Assembly: GCF_048773025.1 (NCBI RefSeq)
Contig: NC_133541.1
Location: 13,589,412 to 13,653,411 of the forward strand
Reading direction: 5' to 3'
DNA: 64,000 nucleotides
Source: Camelus bactrianus
Taxonomy: Eukaryota; Chordata; Mammalia; Artiodactyla; Camelidae
Made by a program: the position numbers and the translations under genes
Shown: positions 24,213-36,800 of the stretch, piece by piece
Layout of the letters: each line of letters opens with the position of its first letter
Numbering within the stretch: the stretch's first letter is position 1
The notes under the pieces: model-generated
The model's input: only the letters and a program-made list of their open reading frames with translations
Told to the model about the DNA's origin: nothing
Databases searched by the model: none

Positions 24213-26195
24213 CCCAGAGGGTTCAAGGGTATCTGAATATTAGAGACTTTTAATAGTGCATGAATACAGATGTCTGCCTCCCAAGTCTCAGCATCTTGCT
24301 CCTTCCCAATTAGGGCCCTGACCTTGCATCGTAGATTTGCTGGGGTTGAGAATTCAAACTTCTCTGCAGCTCTGCTGGCCTTATAATTAAGTCCAAGGTT
24401 GAATCCTGGCCTTTTTTCTCTGCCTCTGGCTGCAGGATGAGAGTCGCTTTATAAACTGCCACAGCCCTTTGGCTTTCACACATAGCCTTAAGTTGGTGAT
24501 TAATCACTCCAACCTTCGCTGCCTTTCTCGTGTTCATTTTTTAGCACCCAGCAGCAAGCAGCCAAGTCCACTGTACTTACAATGACTATGTCCCTTGAAG
24601 CTCTCAATTGCCCGGATCCTGCACCCACCTATGCTTTCCCTCCTAGCTGTCTTACCACAGTGAAAGGTTAAACAGTTGCAGGGCTACAGCATGCCCGGGG
24701 CTAGCAGTCCTCCACCCATCCCCAGAGATGGTGTCCTCATGGACCACTGGCCAGCTGGTGCCACAGCTCCAGATGCCATCTAAGAGCCTCCTTCTTTGGA
24801 CCTTTCCTGGCATCATTGGTTTTAGTTACACTTCCCAGAAAATGAACTCTGAGATGGAGATTTACATGCAGGACCCTCCAGGGGAGTGATTTCAGGATCT
24901 ATATGGAAATAAGAGTAAAAGGATCCACACTGGGAGAAGTTGAAATATGCAGTTGCAATAAAGACCTTAGACACTCCCATGGGGAGCTCTGAAGCTGGGA
25001 AGGCCCTCAGAGCTGTCCTAATCAAGGCAAGGGGACCAGCCACTGGATGCAAGCTGCCCCTGCAGAGGGGGTGTGGCCTTCACAGGGCAGCTTCCTTCTG
25101 CTAAAGGCTATTCCTAGAGAGGGACTCGCCGGTGAGACATCAAGGCTCAGCTCTCCTAGCATCTGGGGGCATGAGTGCCTCAGTCCCAAGGGGGGATTGG
25201 GCAGCACACCACAGTATCCACTACAGCACAGATGTGAGTTGTTGCATTCATGTATCCATGGTAAAAACAAAAATTAGACAGGAATCCATGAGCCCAGATT
25301 TACTGCCACATCCTACTTACTAGGGATCTTGGGAGAAGTCCTGGATTCAGCTAAATATTGTGATTATAATTGTTGTTCCTAAAATAATTCTAGGTGTGAA
25401 GGCAATAAAGTTTTTGTGGTTTAGTGTCTATAGAAACACTAAAATCCAGTTTTGAAGGGTGAAATAACAGAAAGAAGGAAAGAAAGAAACAAACAAACAA
25501 AGGAAAAATGTGTAACTAACACTCCTGTAAGTTGATATTTGTTAAACCTCATTTATAAAAACTTATAAAAAGATGTGTACGTGTATTTGAGTTAGAATCA
25601 ATGAGATAAACTGCCTACGGTTTTGGGATGTATAGCTGTCCAAATAAATGTAATTCCTTTCCTTCTAAACTCAGAAGAATAATGAGGGAAGAAGCTGAAA
25701 AATCATTTAAACTATTTTTTCTTTGAAGCTGCAAATTATAAAATCCCACAGAAACCAGTAGTTGAAGTGGTTTCAGAAGATCCCCAAGTTTTTTCATATA
25801 CTTGTACAATTTCAAATTCTGATGAGTTCTTTATAAAGTTTCTTCCAAGTACCTGTATCCCTTTCAAATTGTTCAACACTTTTTCATAGCCAGAACTTTA
25901 ATCTTCAAACAACTTCAGAATTGATTTCTCCATGAAATTCTGTAAATTAGAGATCATGAACCCAAAGTAATCAGTTTGGACTCTTGTTTACAGATGTTTT
26001 TAATGTGGCCATGTGTTTAAGTTCTATCATTACAAATGTAGCAGGTAAAGGGTCTGGTGTCCAAAATACATCATCTCACCTTATCTTTATTTCTCAGGAA
26101 ATTGGGCTCCTGACTAAGGTGGATTTTCAACAAAAGGAATATAATCTTTCTCTGCATTCATTAATTCATCTGTTGCTGCAGCTGGGTTCATTTTG

Positions 26196-26196
<1 letters not shown>

Positions 26197-26234
<38 letters not shown>

Positions 26235-26246
26235 TGCACACACATA
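26197..26246 (+). repeat. (CA)n microsatellite
   Basis: About 17 pure CA units are followed by interrupted CA repeats. Confidence 0.95.
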
Positions 26247-26789
26247 GAGAATCCACACATCTAACTCTCTCTTCCCCCCAAATATAATGAACAATTGGAC
26301 TTTAAATTGCAGGCAACAGTCATGAACAGAACGTTAGAGGCCACTGGTCCAAACCTGGGATCCTGTAAATCTGGTTGAAAGGCAAAAGATAGTAAAGATG
26401 TTTCTGGATCCTGAGATGTCTGCCTCTTGTTCACGGAGTGGAGAGAATTAATGAAATTGCATGTGCTCCACCCCAAGCGTGGTGCTGGCACAGAATCACT
26501 TGGTAAGGCCTGCAGTCCATCACACCGAAGTCTGAACACTGAATGATATTTTGTAAATCGTGTGGCTTCAAAACCTGGCCTGGACAGATGGGAGGCTACT
26601 TCTAGACTTGGTGAGAGTGGAATCGGCCCTCTCTAGAAATAGTCACATGTGACCCCTCCCCTCCCTTTCCTGGCCATCACTGGTCAGTCTGGGATAAAGG
26701 CTGCTTGATCAGGCGGCCTGTGTGTGTCAGCACCTGTTAGGCACCTTGTCACCTGGCTTTGGGGATGCCTGCAGGGGTCAGTATCTGAC

Positions 26790-26900
26790 CCTATTTCAAA
26801 TGAGGAATCTGGGACACAGAGAAACAAGTAACTTAGTGAAGAACTACCAAGTGTAGAACTGGGCTGGCTTCCCAGTCTCTGACCCCACAAGGTTCTGCTC
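26790..26900 (-). mobile_element. MIR SINE fragment
   Basis: Reverse-complement MIR wording 'aaatgaggaatctgggacac' is followed by 'agagaaacaagtaactta'. Confidence 0.55.
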
Positions 26901-27098
26901 CTCCTACACACCAGGCCCAGATTTAAGTGAGGAAACGCTATTTTTTAGGGAAAGGCATCTCCCCTGCATACTAAGAGACAGGAAAGTGTATAGCAATGTG
27001 GATTCTCAAAGTGTGATCCAGGGAAATCTGGGTGTCACCAAGAACTTCTCAAGGGGCTTGCAAAATCAAAGCTATTTTGATAATAATATTAAGATTTC

Positions 27099-27736
27099 TG
27101 GGCATATATCCAGAAGGAACCCTACTTCAAAAAGACACCTGCACCCCAATGTTCATAGCAGCACTATTTACAATAGCCAAGACATGGAAACAGCCTAAAT
27201 GTCCATCAACAGATGACTGGATAAAGAAGATGTGGTATATTTATACAATGGAATACTATTCAGCCATGAAAACTGACAACATAACGCCATTTGCAGCAAC
27301 ATGGATGTCCCTGGAGAATGTCATTCTAAGTGAAGTAAGCCAGAAAGAGAAAGAAAAATACCATATGAGATCGCTCATATATGGAATCTAAAAAAAAAAA
27401 AAAAAAAAAAAAGAAGAAGAAATACAAAACAGAAACAGACTCATAGTCATAGAACACAAACTTGTGGTTGCCAAGGGGGAGGTGGGTGGGAAGGGATAGA
27501 CTGGGAGTTCAAAATTTGTAGATACTGACAGGCATATAAAGAGTAGAATAAACAAGATTATACTGTGTAGCACAGGGAAATATATACAAGATCTTGTGGT
27601 AGCTCATGGTGAAAAAAAATGTGACAATGACTATATGTATGTTCATGTATAACTGAAATATTGTGCTCTACACTGGAATTTTGACACAAAATTGTAAAAT
27701 GACTATAACTCAATAAGAAAACGTTTAAAACAAAAA
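27099..27736 (+). mobile_element. 5'-truncated L1 3' end
   Basis: It starts in the ORF2 tail ('atatccagaaggaaccctac', 'atagccaagacatggaaaca'), runs through 'tcgctcatatatggaatct' plus an A-run, and ends in an A-rich tail. An 8-base target repeat, aagatttc, flanks it at 27,091-27,098 and 27,737-27,744. It is relatively young. Confidence 0.9.
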
Positions 27737-28164
27737 AAGATTTCCCTTTTCAGCCTTGTTCTCCCAATAGGGCACAGGGAGTTTTTACCACCTATATGAT
27801 CTGTGTTGTACCAGAGACTGAATGCAGGTGCAAAGAGGACAATCCTGTTGTCTTCAGTTCAGCTGGATGTGAAAGATATTTGACAAAAGGTAAAATAAAT
27901 CTACTCTTCTCATTACAGTTTTTTTACAGAAAGTCTAATTATTTTTCTTTAAAAGATATTAAGGTTTACACATAATAATTTTATTATTTTTAAATAAATT
28001 AATATTTAAGTATTTCTTCAATCTTTTGTTATTTTTAAATAAATTAATATTTAAATATTTTTTGTCTTTTTTTTTTCCATCTTAACAGTGTATATTAATA
28101 GAGACAACCAACAAATCCAAATGCCCTTCAGAGTCCTCACTTCTTTGGAAGAGTGTAAAAGGGT

Positions 28165-28300
28165 GTCAGTGCCTCAGTTTCCCCACTTGGATGAACAGGG
28201 TATTACCTACCTCAGAGTCATTCTGAGAACACAGTGGTTTAACACGTGTGAAGTGCCTACAACACTATCCTGCACATAAGAAGCTCTTTTAGTTTTTATT
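28165..28300 (+). mobile_element. MIR SINE fragment
   Basis: It has the MIR 3' half: 'gtgcctcagtttccccactt', 'gtattacctacctcagagtc', 'cctgcacataagaagctctt'. Confidence 0.75.
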
Positions 28301-29169
28301 GTTACGGAATTTTTACATATTATATACTTTTGTGTTTATTTCATGAATAGCTTTAAGAGGAAGAAAAAGAATACACTACCAAATTATCCACATAGACTTC
28401 ATTCATTGAATTAGAAACAGGAAAACCACCTTGGAAGGAGAGCCACGCTTCAAGCATAAATGTTACAATAGTCTTCGTTCACCATCAATTTCCTATTCTC
28501 ATCTTGAATTTAGGATTAAGAGGACATATTCTATAAAATCAAAATTGTAGATTTCTTTACAAATCACAAGTTTGATGTTTTAGTATAGCTGAACGCTTTT
28601 AATAGAGTTGCACGTATGTGCTAAATATAGAAGCATTCTTCTCCTCTGAAGAAATGCATCATGTTTACTCAGCAAACAGCTTTTACTAAAAGGTTCTTGA
28701 AGGAGCTGGAAAACATTCGACTTTGCTGAGTAGCGTAGTGACTGTCACTCCCAACGTGGAGAGGGTGGTTTTCCCTTGCTGTCAGTTCCTGCCGTGTACC
28801 GCAGATGAGTCACGTTACATCCAGGTTCTGGTGTGTTAACCAGGATGGGAGGGAAGAGATGGGAGGTGGGAATTGATCTGGGTCAGTTCACAGTGTCACC
28901 AAAGTCTGAAGTGCTCTGACTCGAGCAGCACAGATGGTAGCACAGGGACACAGAGCAGCAAGACCGCGGGCTGCTGTGCCCGAGACTTCCCAGCTGTGCA
29001 ACGGGAATAATCACTGTATCTACTTGATAAGGATGTTGTAAAGACTAAGTAACGTGAATACTGTATTGACGTCCTTGCCGGTGAAGCCATATCGACAGGA
29101 AAACTGCACCAGAAAGCAGTAAGTAGAAGCCAAAATGCCACCTGTGCAAAGGCTTGATGGTGCGATGGT

Positions 29170-29690
29170 GAGGTGTGTCGGTCACTACTGCTGTGTAACG
29201 CAGTGGTGTAAACAGTTCGTTTATTATGCTCACAGCTCCTGAGGGCCAGGGATCTGGGGAAGTCTCACCTGGGCGGGTTTGGTTAGGATCTGTCACATGG
29301 TTGTGGTCAGATGTCAGTGGACGATGAAGTCATCTGAAGATTCGACTGGGCTGGACATGCGAGATGGTGACCTCAGATGCTGGCAGTTGGCTGCTGACTG
29401 GAACCTCAGCTGGGATCGTCAACCAGAGCCCCCACAGTGACCTTTCCACACAGCCTGGGTTTTTGTAAGCACGACCTCTTTGGGGATGTCACACTTCTTA
29501 CATGGTCAGGGTCCAAGGAAGCAAGATGGGAGCTGAACTGCATTATGTGACTATCCCTGGAGTCAGCAGCGTCATGAACACTGCATTTTATTGGTTAAGT
29601 CAAGTCAAATAAGGCCAGCCGAGCATCGAGGACAGGGGTGGTAGACCCCACCTCTCCATGGGAGCACCATCAAAGAATGAGCAGACCTGT
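29170..29690 (+). repeat. Dispersed repeat, family unassigned
   Basis: 'ctactgctgtgtaacgcagt', 'ttgtggtcagatgtcagtgg' and 'ccacctctccatgggagcac' follow a widely dispersed mammalian element I know by wording but cannot name with certainty. It has no coding part. Confidence 0.55.
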
Positions 29691-29899
29691 TGCCAAGTTG
29701 CCATATTAGGTTAATAAAAAATATTTGTTTTCATTCTCTACTGTCTCCAAAAGAATACAAAAGAGACAATATTGAACATATTGACCTGAGAAAGTCCCAT
29801 ATAATCATACGGCACTTTCTTCCTAACTGTCCCCCAATCCTGCATAAGAGAAGAATTTAGCTCAGCCCAGTTTGAGAATAGGGACAAGAGGAAAGAGAG

Positions 29900-31710
29900 G
29901 AACCGGCAATTGCCAACTGCATTTCCAACACTGTTGCCTTATGACAGGTCTCATTACCTTGGGGTTTTACTCTATTCGGTTATAAGCGAGGCTACTGTAA
30001 CAGAAACTCCACAACACAGTGGCTTCAGTTTATGTCTCATAATGGTCCAACCAGCTTGTGTGGCAGGGCAGCTCTACTTGGTGATGTCATTTGGAGACCC
30101 AGGTTCCTCCCATGCCATCACTCGACCATTCTCTAAGGTGTTACCCTCACCTGCATGTGTGAGTGTAGCAACACCCCACCTCCAGCTGGTGAGAGGAAAA
30201 AGAGGCAGAGTCTAAAAATGCAGCTTCTCTCCAAGTCAGAGAGGATCTCTACTTAGGTTGACTCCAACCTCTGCGCACATCCATTGGCCTTAGTTTAGTC
30301 ACACAATCGCACCCTGCTGCACAGGAGGCTGGGAAGGATAGCCTGGCTGGGAAGCCCTGGGCACAGGAAGAAAGGACAGACCTACAAAAGAACAGTCTGC
30401 CCCACAAATAATCAATAAACTATTATTCTAACATTGAAATGTTTGCAGCATTAACAAGCTAGTCAAATCTTCCTAATCTCCACCAATTTTGGTGTCATAA
30501 ATGATTAACGTACCAAATGCAAATGCATCTAAATCAAATGACAGGTACTCTTCAAAGCCCTTGTAAATTTCTCCAGGACTGCCAGCAAGTCCCTTGCAAA
30601 AATGTCTGCCCAGTGAGTTGGAAACACAGCAATTACCTGGTCTACATATAAATTACTGTGAATTCTGAATTAATCATGTCCAATGGGATCCTAACAGGGT
30701 TTATAAAAACTCAAATGGAGGAAAGCAAATTAAAACTAAGAATCCACCAGTAACCAAAATCGGTTGAGGGCAAAACATGTTCACGTTCTAGGCAAGAAAA
30801 GGTGATATTTTCTTTCACCTGATAACATTTATGTTAACTATGTGTGCATCATGTGCCATCGATGTGATTATTAGAGTCCATGTATTTCTAGATGTAGCAC
30901 AAGATTCTTTCACATCTGCTACAAACATAAGGGGCTTGAATAGACATTTATAGCGCCGCCGAGTGTCCACTTCAGGATGGGGTGCCTCTGAGGGTTGTGT
31001 GTGAACATGTTGCAGCATAAAGGATGTTGGAACAGAAATCTTTAGCTCCCTTTTGTTGTCTCTTTACAAGTTATTGAACTTCCCTAAATCTATTTTCTCA
31101 TCTGTGAAATAGGAATGCTCTCTACACCCCACAGTGGAGAAACAAAAAAATGGCACAATAAAGCACTTCATGCTCCATAAAACAGCGACTCGTAGTCCAC
31201 AAAGCAGAAAGAGGGCATGGACCCTGCCTGCAGTCTGCAGGGAGGCTGTGCCACCAATCAGGAGAGCCGCCTGGGCTTCGGTAAAAATCACAGACAGGGA
31301 ACAAGATTCCGTTCCCTCACTTTTGATCCCATCTTGATGTCTCAACCAGAGACAGACCGATCAACTTGTGAGGGCCATCTGATCCCGGATTTGCTCCCAG
31401 GAGGAAAGATCTCACGCAAGTCCAGGTCAGCCTGGCAGCAGCGCTCACGTGGTAACTGGCACAGAAGCTTGAGCAGGATGACTTCGGTACCTGCTGTAAG
31501 TTTAGACCACTGACTGTCTCAGAGACAATAACTGTTAGGAATGATTGATAAGAATCAAATTTAGAATTGATTTAGTAAAAAGATTTAACTGGGGAGTCAT
31601 TTGGATTAATTTTTGATTTAATTTAAAAAGTGAATCAAATTTGGAGGAAGAAAAGCACCGCGTTGACAATCTCCTGTAAGTCGTGCAATTCAAAATGACC
31701 AAGTGCGACG
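29900..31710 (+). repeat. Left inner arm of inverted duplication
   Basis: It aligns with the reverse complement of 48,125-50,095. A clear anchor is 31,310-31,375, which matches the reverse complement of about 48,460-48,530 ('acagaccgatcaacttgtga' against a near-perfect mirror). Others are the 'gagattaggaaga' stretch near 49,400, the 'ccatgtatttctag' stretch at 30,880, and the LTR-like element in both arms together with its flanking sequence. Identity is about 75-80 percent by eye with no near-identical block, so this part seems untouched by recent conversion. The inner boundary is near 31,710. Confidence 0.8.
29960..30420 (-). mobile_element. MaLR-like LTR fossil (left-arm copy)
   Basis: On the minus strand it ends with 'gaagccactgtgttgtgg'-like and 'ctgttacagtagcctcgctt' wording, typical of MLT1-type LTR ends. 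The same insertion is at 49,480-50,012 on the right arm, so it predates the duplication. Solo, old and broken. Confidence 0.5.
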
Positions 31711-33570
31711 GTAAGGATGGGGCAGCTTTCCCTCCGCTCTAAGCTGGTTGGCTGTTTGGCAGGTTCTGCCCCTTCTCCAGTGTGATCAGCATGAGACACC
31801 AGGAAAAGGACATGTACCCCTGAAAGGACCAAAAAGGGGGGAGGGCTGACAGCAAGTAACTGTGTGGGAACAGGCCAGGAAATCCCAGGAATGCCCACTG
31901 CAGAGGGCAGAGCGTGGGGAGCAGCACACCCGGAGACAGAAAACAGACACACACCAAAGGAGAGAATGACAGCGGGACCCAGTGTCAGCATTCCCACACT
32001 CTCCTGAACCACAAAGAAGTCCTCCCCCAAACAAGCTCATTTGTCATGTTTCTTGTTTTGTTTATTCGACACAGGAGGAATTGTTTAAATCTCTTCTTTT
32101 TTGGCCTTCTCTCCCAAAGAGAATTTTACTCCAGAAAGGCAAATAAACTGAATTTTCTAAAGTGGTGATGTGGATAGAGGTGACATAGAGGATTGCGTCA
32201 CAAACTTAACTGAGAACAAAGAGGTGTCTCTAGAAGCCTGGGAAGAAGTAGACAATAAATAAACGGAGGCAGGTTTTTGTAAATCAGCAAACCTACTGTC
32301 CTCTCTGCCACCTACAGGTAAAAAGACCTCAGAATTAAAAGAGTATATATGTACAAACAAGACACACTAAAAGTGCTGGGCTGGTGTGGGAAAGGGGGTC
32401 AGAGGAGGGAGCGTCGGCTGCGGGGAGAGGTAAGCGCCCTGTGGGGACCCGCACCGTGGACGGCCCCCCTAGCAGTCAGAAGCAATGAACTAGGCAGATC
32501 CAGCTGAGTGAAAAAATACTCAATGAAAAATAAAACTGACAAGAGTTATAGCATAGTATTCTGTACATTCAGTGAAGTATAAATTTATAATATACCTCAT
32601 GACACACAGTGTATCATTTCCTGGGGTATAGACTTAAAGACAGTCAGACACAAGAGGGTGGGTACTTGTGTGACTCGGACGCCAGAAAACAGGATGAAGG
32701 AGCAAAATCAGGAGCAGGGAGCCGTCCACTGTCGGACAGCGAGCCTGTGTACAGAGGAGACATGATTAATTCAATTTTGCATCCAAAATTTACAGAAAAA
32801 GACACGTCTCTAGCAAACGAGGGCTGGTGAACACAGGGTAAGGACAGGCACCATCTCCCGGCATCCTCAAACACTCCTCAGAAAGACCACTGCGCTGCCC
32901 AGAGCATCCCCTCCTCAGTGGGGCACCTGCCCCCCGAGGGAGGCCCGGAGGCACCGACTTCATGCCGGGGGCTGAGTGAGTGACGGGTCCTTGGCCGATT
33001 TCTTACTGACCTGGGAGGTAAAAAACACCGCATTCTATAGATTATAAAAACCAAGCCACGTTTCCCCAGGCAGAAAGCTAGCCCAGTGGGTTAGACCCTC
33101 ACGTTTGCCTTCATTCCCAGTGCACCCCGGCCTCCCCTAAACCACGTAAATGGAGAGTCTCTTCACAGACTGAACCGTGACACCATCCGCACATTTTACA
33201 CGTTTTCTTCCTGCCCTGAGGGCAGCACTGGGAACTGACCGTGAGCGCACAGCACCGTCACCTCCGTGCGCCCACACTGAGGAACGAAGGCCCTTCGCAG
33301 CAGGGCCCGGACGCGCTCTTTCGCGTTGCCTGCATTTACTGACAGTGCCCGGAGACGGTCACCACCTCGGGGGCCACGATGCACCCCAGTGAGGGACATC
33401 CCACTTGGCTCCTCCAGAAGCTTCGAGTCCTCCATCCTGTCCTGACAGCCCGAAATCAGCTCCAGCCGAGGCAACGCAGCAGCTCTCGGGAGCAGGGCAG
33501 GCCCGTCCCAGCACACACAGCACTCACTCTGTCAGAACAGGACCTTTCTGCCCTGTTCAAAAATGACACG
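31711..33570. other. 3' flank of ZNF622 inside the loop
   Basis: No match to the right arm and no second gene are seen here. GC content rises toward 32,880-33,570. Open frames here are short and carry no recognisable domains. Confidence 0.5.
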
Positions 33571-33593
33571 GGAGCGCCCAGGGGATTCTGCCC

Positions 33594-33599
33594 TTTATT
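33594..33599 (-). terminator. ZNF622 polyadenylation signal AATAAA
   Basis: A perfect AATAAA lies on the minus strand 130 bases past the stop codon. A GT/T-rich stretch follows it (about 33,552-33,570). This predicts a short 3' UTR ending near 33,575. Longer alternatives cannot be excluded. Confidence 0.7.
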
Positions 33600-33728
33600 A
33601 CGGGGACGAGCAGATGAAGTACAGGGAGAACAGCAGCAAAGGGGCCCACCGTCTAACCCGGCTTCCGGGGTCCTCGGGCGGGGAGGCCGTGTGTGCAGGA
33701 GGCAGACGAGGACTCGAGCCCCGGCGAC

Positions 33729-33856
33729 TCAGAACAGCACCTGCGGCCTGAAGTGCTTCTGCCTGATGGCGTTGTTCTGCATCCCTGTCTTCAGCATCCA
33801 CTTTGCCTTCATCCTCTGGACGTACTGCATGTCCCGCTGGCGCATGAGCGCTGCTC
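33729..33856 (-). CDS. ZNF622: ZNF622 coding exon 6 (C terminus and stop)
   Basis: It encodes residues 431-472: GAALMRQRDMQYVQRMKAKW, then MLKTGMQNNAIRQKHFRPQV and LF before TGA at 33,729-33,731. The acceptor is cttccacctccag. The last five residues differ somewhat from the human ending VRF. Confidence 0.95.
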
Positions 33857-36800
33857 CTGGAGGTGGAAGGGAGGTAAGAAATGGGGCCAAGGTTTGTGAC
33901 TTGTGGTCACAGAAAACCCAATTCTGCAGAGAATCAGAGCTAGTCTGCAGTAACTGGGTTCCTAGAGTTACAGAAGAGATACTATCTGGGGTCCCTATCC
34001 AGTGGGCCTTGGGGGGCTATGTGCACCTCAGAACTGCACCCCTGAGCTCTCTGTATACACCTCTCCGGGATGAGCCTCTTTAGTTGTCATCATATCAAAA
34101 AGTCTGTAAGAGCAAGATGAAGTCAGCGAGCTCACAGCTCACAGGGAGCCCTAGTGAAACCACGTGTATACAGACACAGCGGCAGCGACAGTGATTTCAG
34201 TGTCAGAGCTTCCCGGCCGTCAGCAGGCAGCTCCCTGCTCTCCCGCCACTGTCTTCAGTGGTCTGACGCTCTCCTTGAAGATCAAGGAGAACCAGCTTCA
34301 CTCAGCAGACACATCAGAATAGATTTAAATAATTTTATACTGATGATGCTTCAAAGTTTAACAATTTCAGTGGCCTGCTCTACTCCTCTGACTCTAAGTT
34401 TTCCGTGGGAAAATTACAAAAGGACTGACGGCTTCAATCACGTGCATGTGTGGTGTCATTTGCACTTTAGGACAGTCGGCCTGCACAGCCCTGCAAGGTA
34501 GGTCCCACTAGCATCACTACTCAGGAGGAAGCAGAGGAAACAAGAGACTTCGATTATTTACATCACTCGAACTCGTATAAGAACCTACAAGATATCAGGT
34601 AAGTCATGTTTGACTCCACAACCCAAACTATTGCCACAAAGATACTATTTAATTCCTCTGTATAACCTCCAGGAGAACTTCAACCTTTTCTGATTATTAG
34701 ACAATTATGTTCATAACAGTGACCTCCTGAAAGTCAGTGGTGCACACGCAGGTTTTAGAAAGTTGCTGTGCCACGAATAAGAAGTTGTTTCTGTCATGGA
34801 GCTGGGGGCTTATTGCCATAAACGCCTCAAGTGGTCACAGACGCCCCCAGAGCCAAGGTAAGCGTCCCCTGGGGAGGATCCTTAGGGACAAGGTCAGTAA
34901 ACACCCCTTCACCCAGGCCCGCTGAGGAACTGCAAGTCCCCGGGCTGCTCCGTGGCTGTCCCCGCGACGCCGCACCTGTGCTCCCGGTCCAGCCCAGGGC
35001 TCTGTACTGCTGCAGGACCCGGCCCACCGCCTTCTGGTTCTTAGCAACGGCCACGGCTCTGGACAAGCCAAACCGCTGTTTGTAGTATCTCATCAGGGAG
35101 CGATGACCCACTCTGGCACCTGTTTTTCAAAACAGCAACGTTGAAGCACCGAGCTGGCACTCTCTCAAGGCAGAGCTATGAAGCTAGGGCTTTCCCAGTC
35201 AGACTTTTCACATTTATCCAGCTGGAAAGTGCATGTGTCGGAAGAAACAGTGCTCTACCCACTGAGGAAAGATGAGGCCGCATGTTAAACAATGAAAGAA
35301 AAAAAACCAAAGAGCAGAGAGATTTAAGAAAAGGGACCACGGCAAGCCACTGTCAAGTGAAAAACTCAGCGTCTGTACTGATTTATTTTATAAAAGAGCC
35401 TCCCCAGAAGTGCACAAGCCGCCCCTACTAACACCTGCAACCGGGCCCTAGGGGTAAGGAATCTCAACGTCTTAATAGAAAAAAGATTAAGCACAGAGAA
35501 CGGCCCTGATGTTTAGGTCTACCAGCCACAGTCTGGGTCCAGAAGGGGAACCAATCCACTTTTCCTTGGCTTACAGTCTCCAGTGCAGTGGTTCTCAAAC
35601 AGGGGCGATCTTATCCCCAGGGGACATGTGGCAATGACTGGAGGGAGGCTCCCGGCACCGAGTGGGCAGAGGCCAGGGACGTGGCTAAAATCATACCACG
35701 CACAGGACAGCCTCCACAGCAAAGGGTTATCTGCCCGAAATGTCCACAGTGCTGAGGCCGAGAACCCCTGCCCTACTGCTCCTAAATGAGGGAAGGCACC
35801 TAAGGAACCATATCTGGGAAAGATGGCTAAGCTTGATTCTCTCTACAGCTTTTTACTTATTGACAAGGATCTGCTACAACCTTGCTGGTCATTCATGCTT
35901 TCAGAAGTGAGTTCTCTGGACTAACTGCTCTTTTACAGAAAAGTGTGCTGACCCGTGGATCTTAGCCTCACAGCAGATGAAAGTGAAGGATGCAGGCTTC
36001 AGTGATGACTAACTCCAGGCTCCAGCAGAGGAGTGGCTCTCAAAAAGTGGTCCAGGGCCACTGGCATTAGCATCACCTGAGAGCTTACTAAACACAGGCT
36101 ATGCTTTCCCAAGAATGTGTATTAGGACATAAGCAATCAAACACACGCCCAGACAGACAGAAACACGTAGAAACTTACAACAGAACATACACCAGGTACG
36201 GAACAGTTACTGCCACTGAAAATGAAGAAAGGAAATATGGCCAGGTAGAACCACGTGTACAGCTTCTATGGAAGTTGCATGCTTACATATATAGAATCAT
36301 TTCTTTCATAGTCTTTTTGGTAGAAAGGCCATGACTAGCATACTGTAAGTATTGTAGATAGCTATACTTGCTTTTAGAATCTAGATTTTTTTTTTATTGA
36401 AGTAGGATCTAGATTTTTAAGTTACACGACAAAATGCTGTCAGGTTATCTCGTTTTAAGTCCCTATTCCTGGCAAGCCACCTGAGACACAGTCTGCTTGC
36501 TACACAGATACGCAAAAGTAGTTCCTTTTAGTTGATTCTTTTGTGTTCAGACGCAAGACTTGACAAAAAGAAATTTTCAATTCAAAGCTGATTGGCCTTT
36601 GGATACTGATATGGATGAAAAGAAGTTTTCCTGGACCACACTGCCCTGACACCATAAGGGTCAACAAAGCTCCTAGATCACAAGAGGTAAGTGAGATTCC
36701 ACTGGTGGGTGAGGACTCACGTGTAAATGGCGGCTCCAGCAGCAAAGCCCAGAACTCCTGACTATGACTTCCTATTTCTAATGTAGGTCAGGATGCTCCA

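Larger units (their letters stand above)
24213..29899. other. Left-only segment between outer and inner arm parts
   Basis: The corresponding right interval (50,096-51,712) is much shorter and I see no convincing match. It contains a CA microsatellite, a young L1 end, MIR fragments and an unassigned repeat at 29,170-29,690. Around 27,985-28,065 an AT-rich unit of about 35 bases occurs twice with few changes. No gene is recognised. Confidence 0.55.

Noticed and set aside
33379-34083. 234-codon plus-strand open frame
   Set aside because: It runs antisense across ZNF622 exon 6 and its flank in GC-rich DNA, has no recognisable domain, and is explained by composition and the opposite-strand gene.
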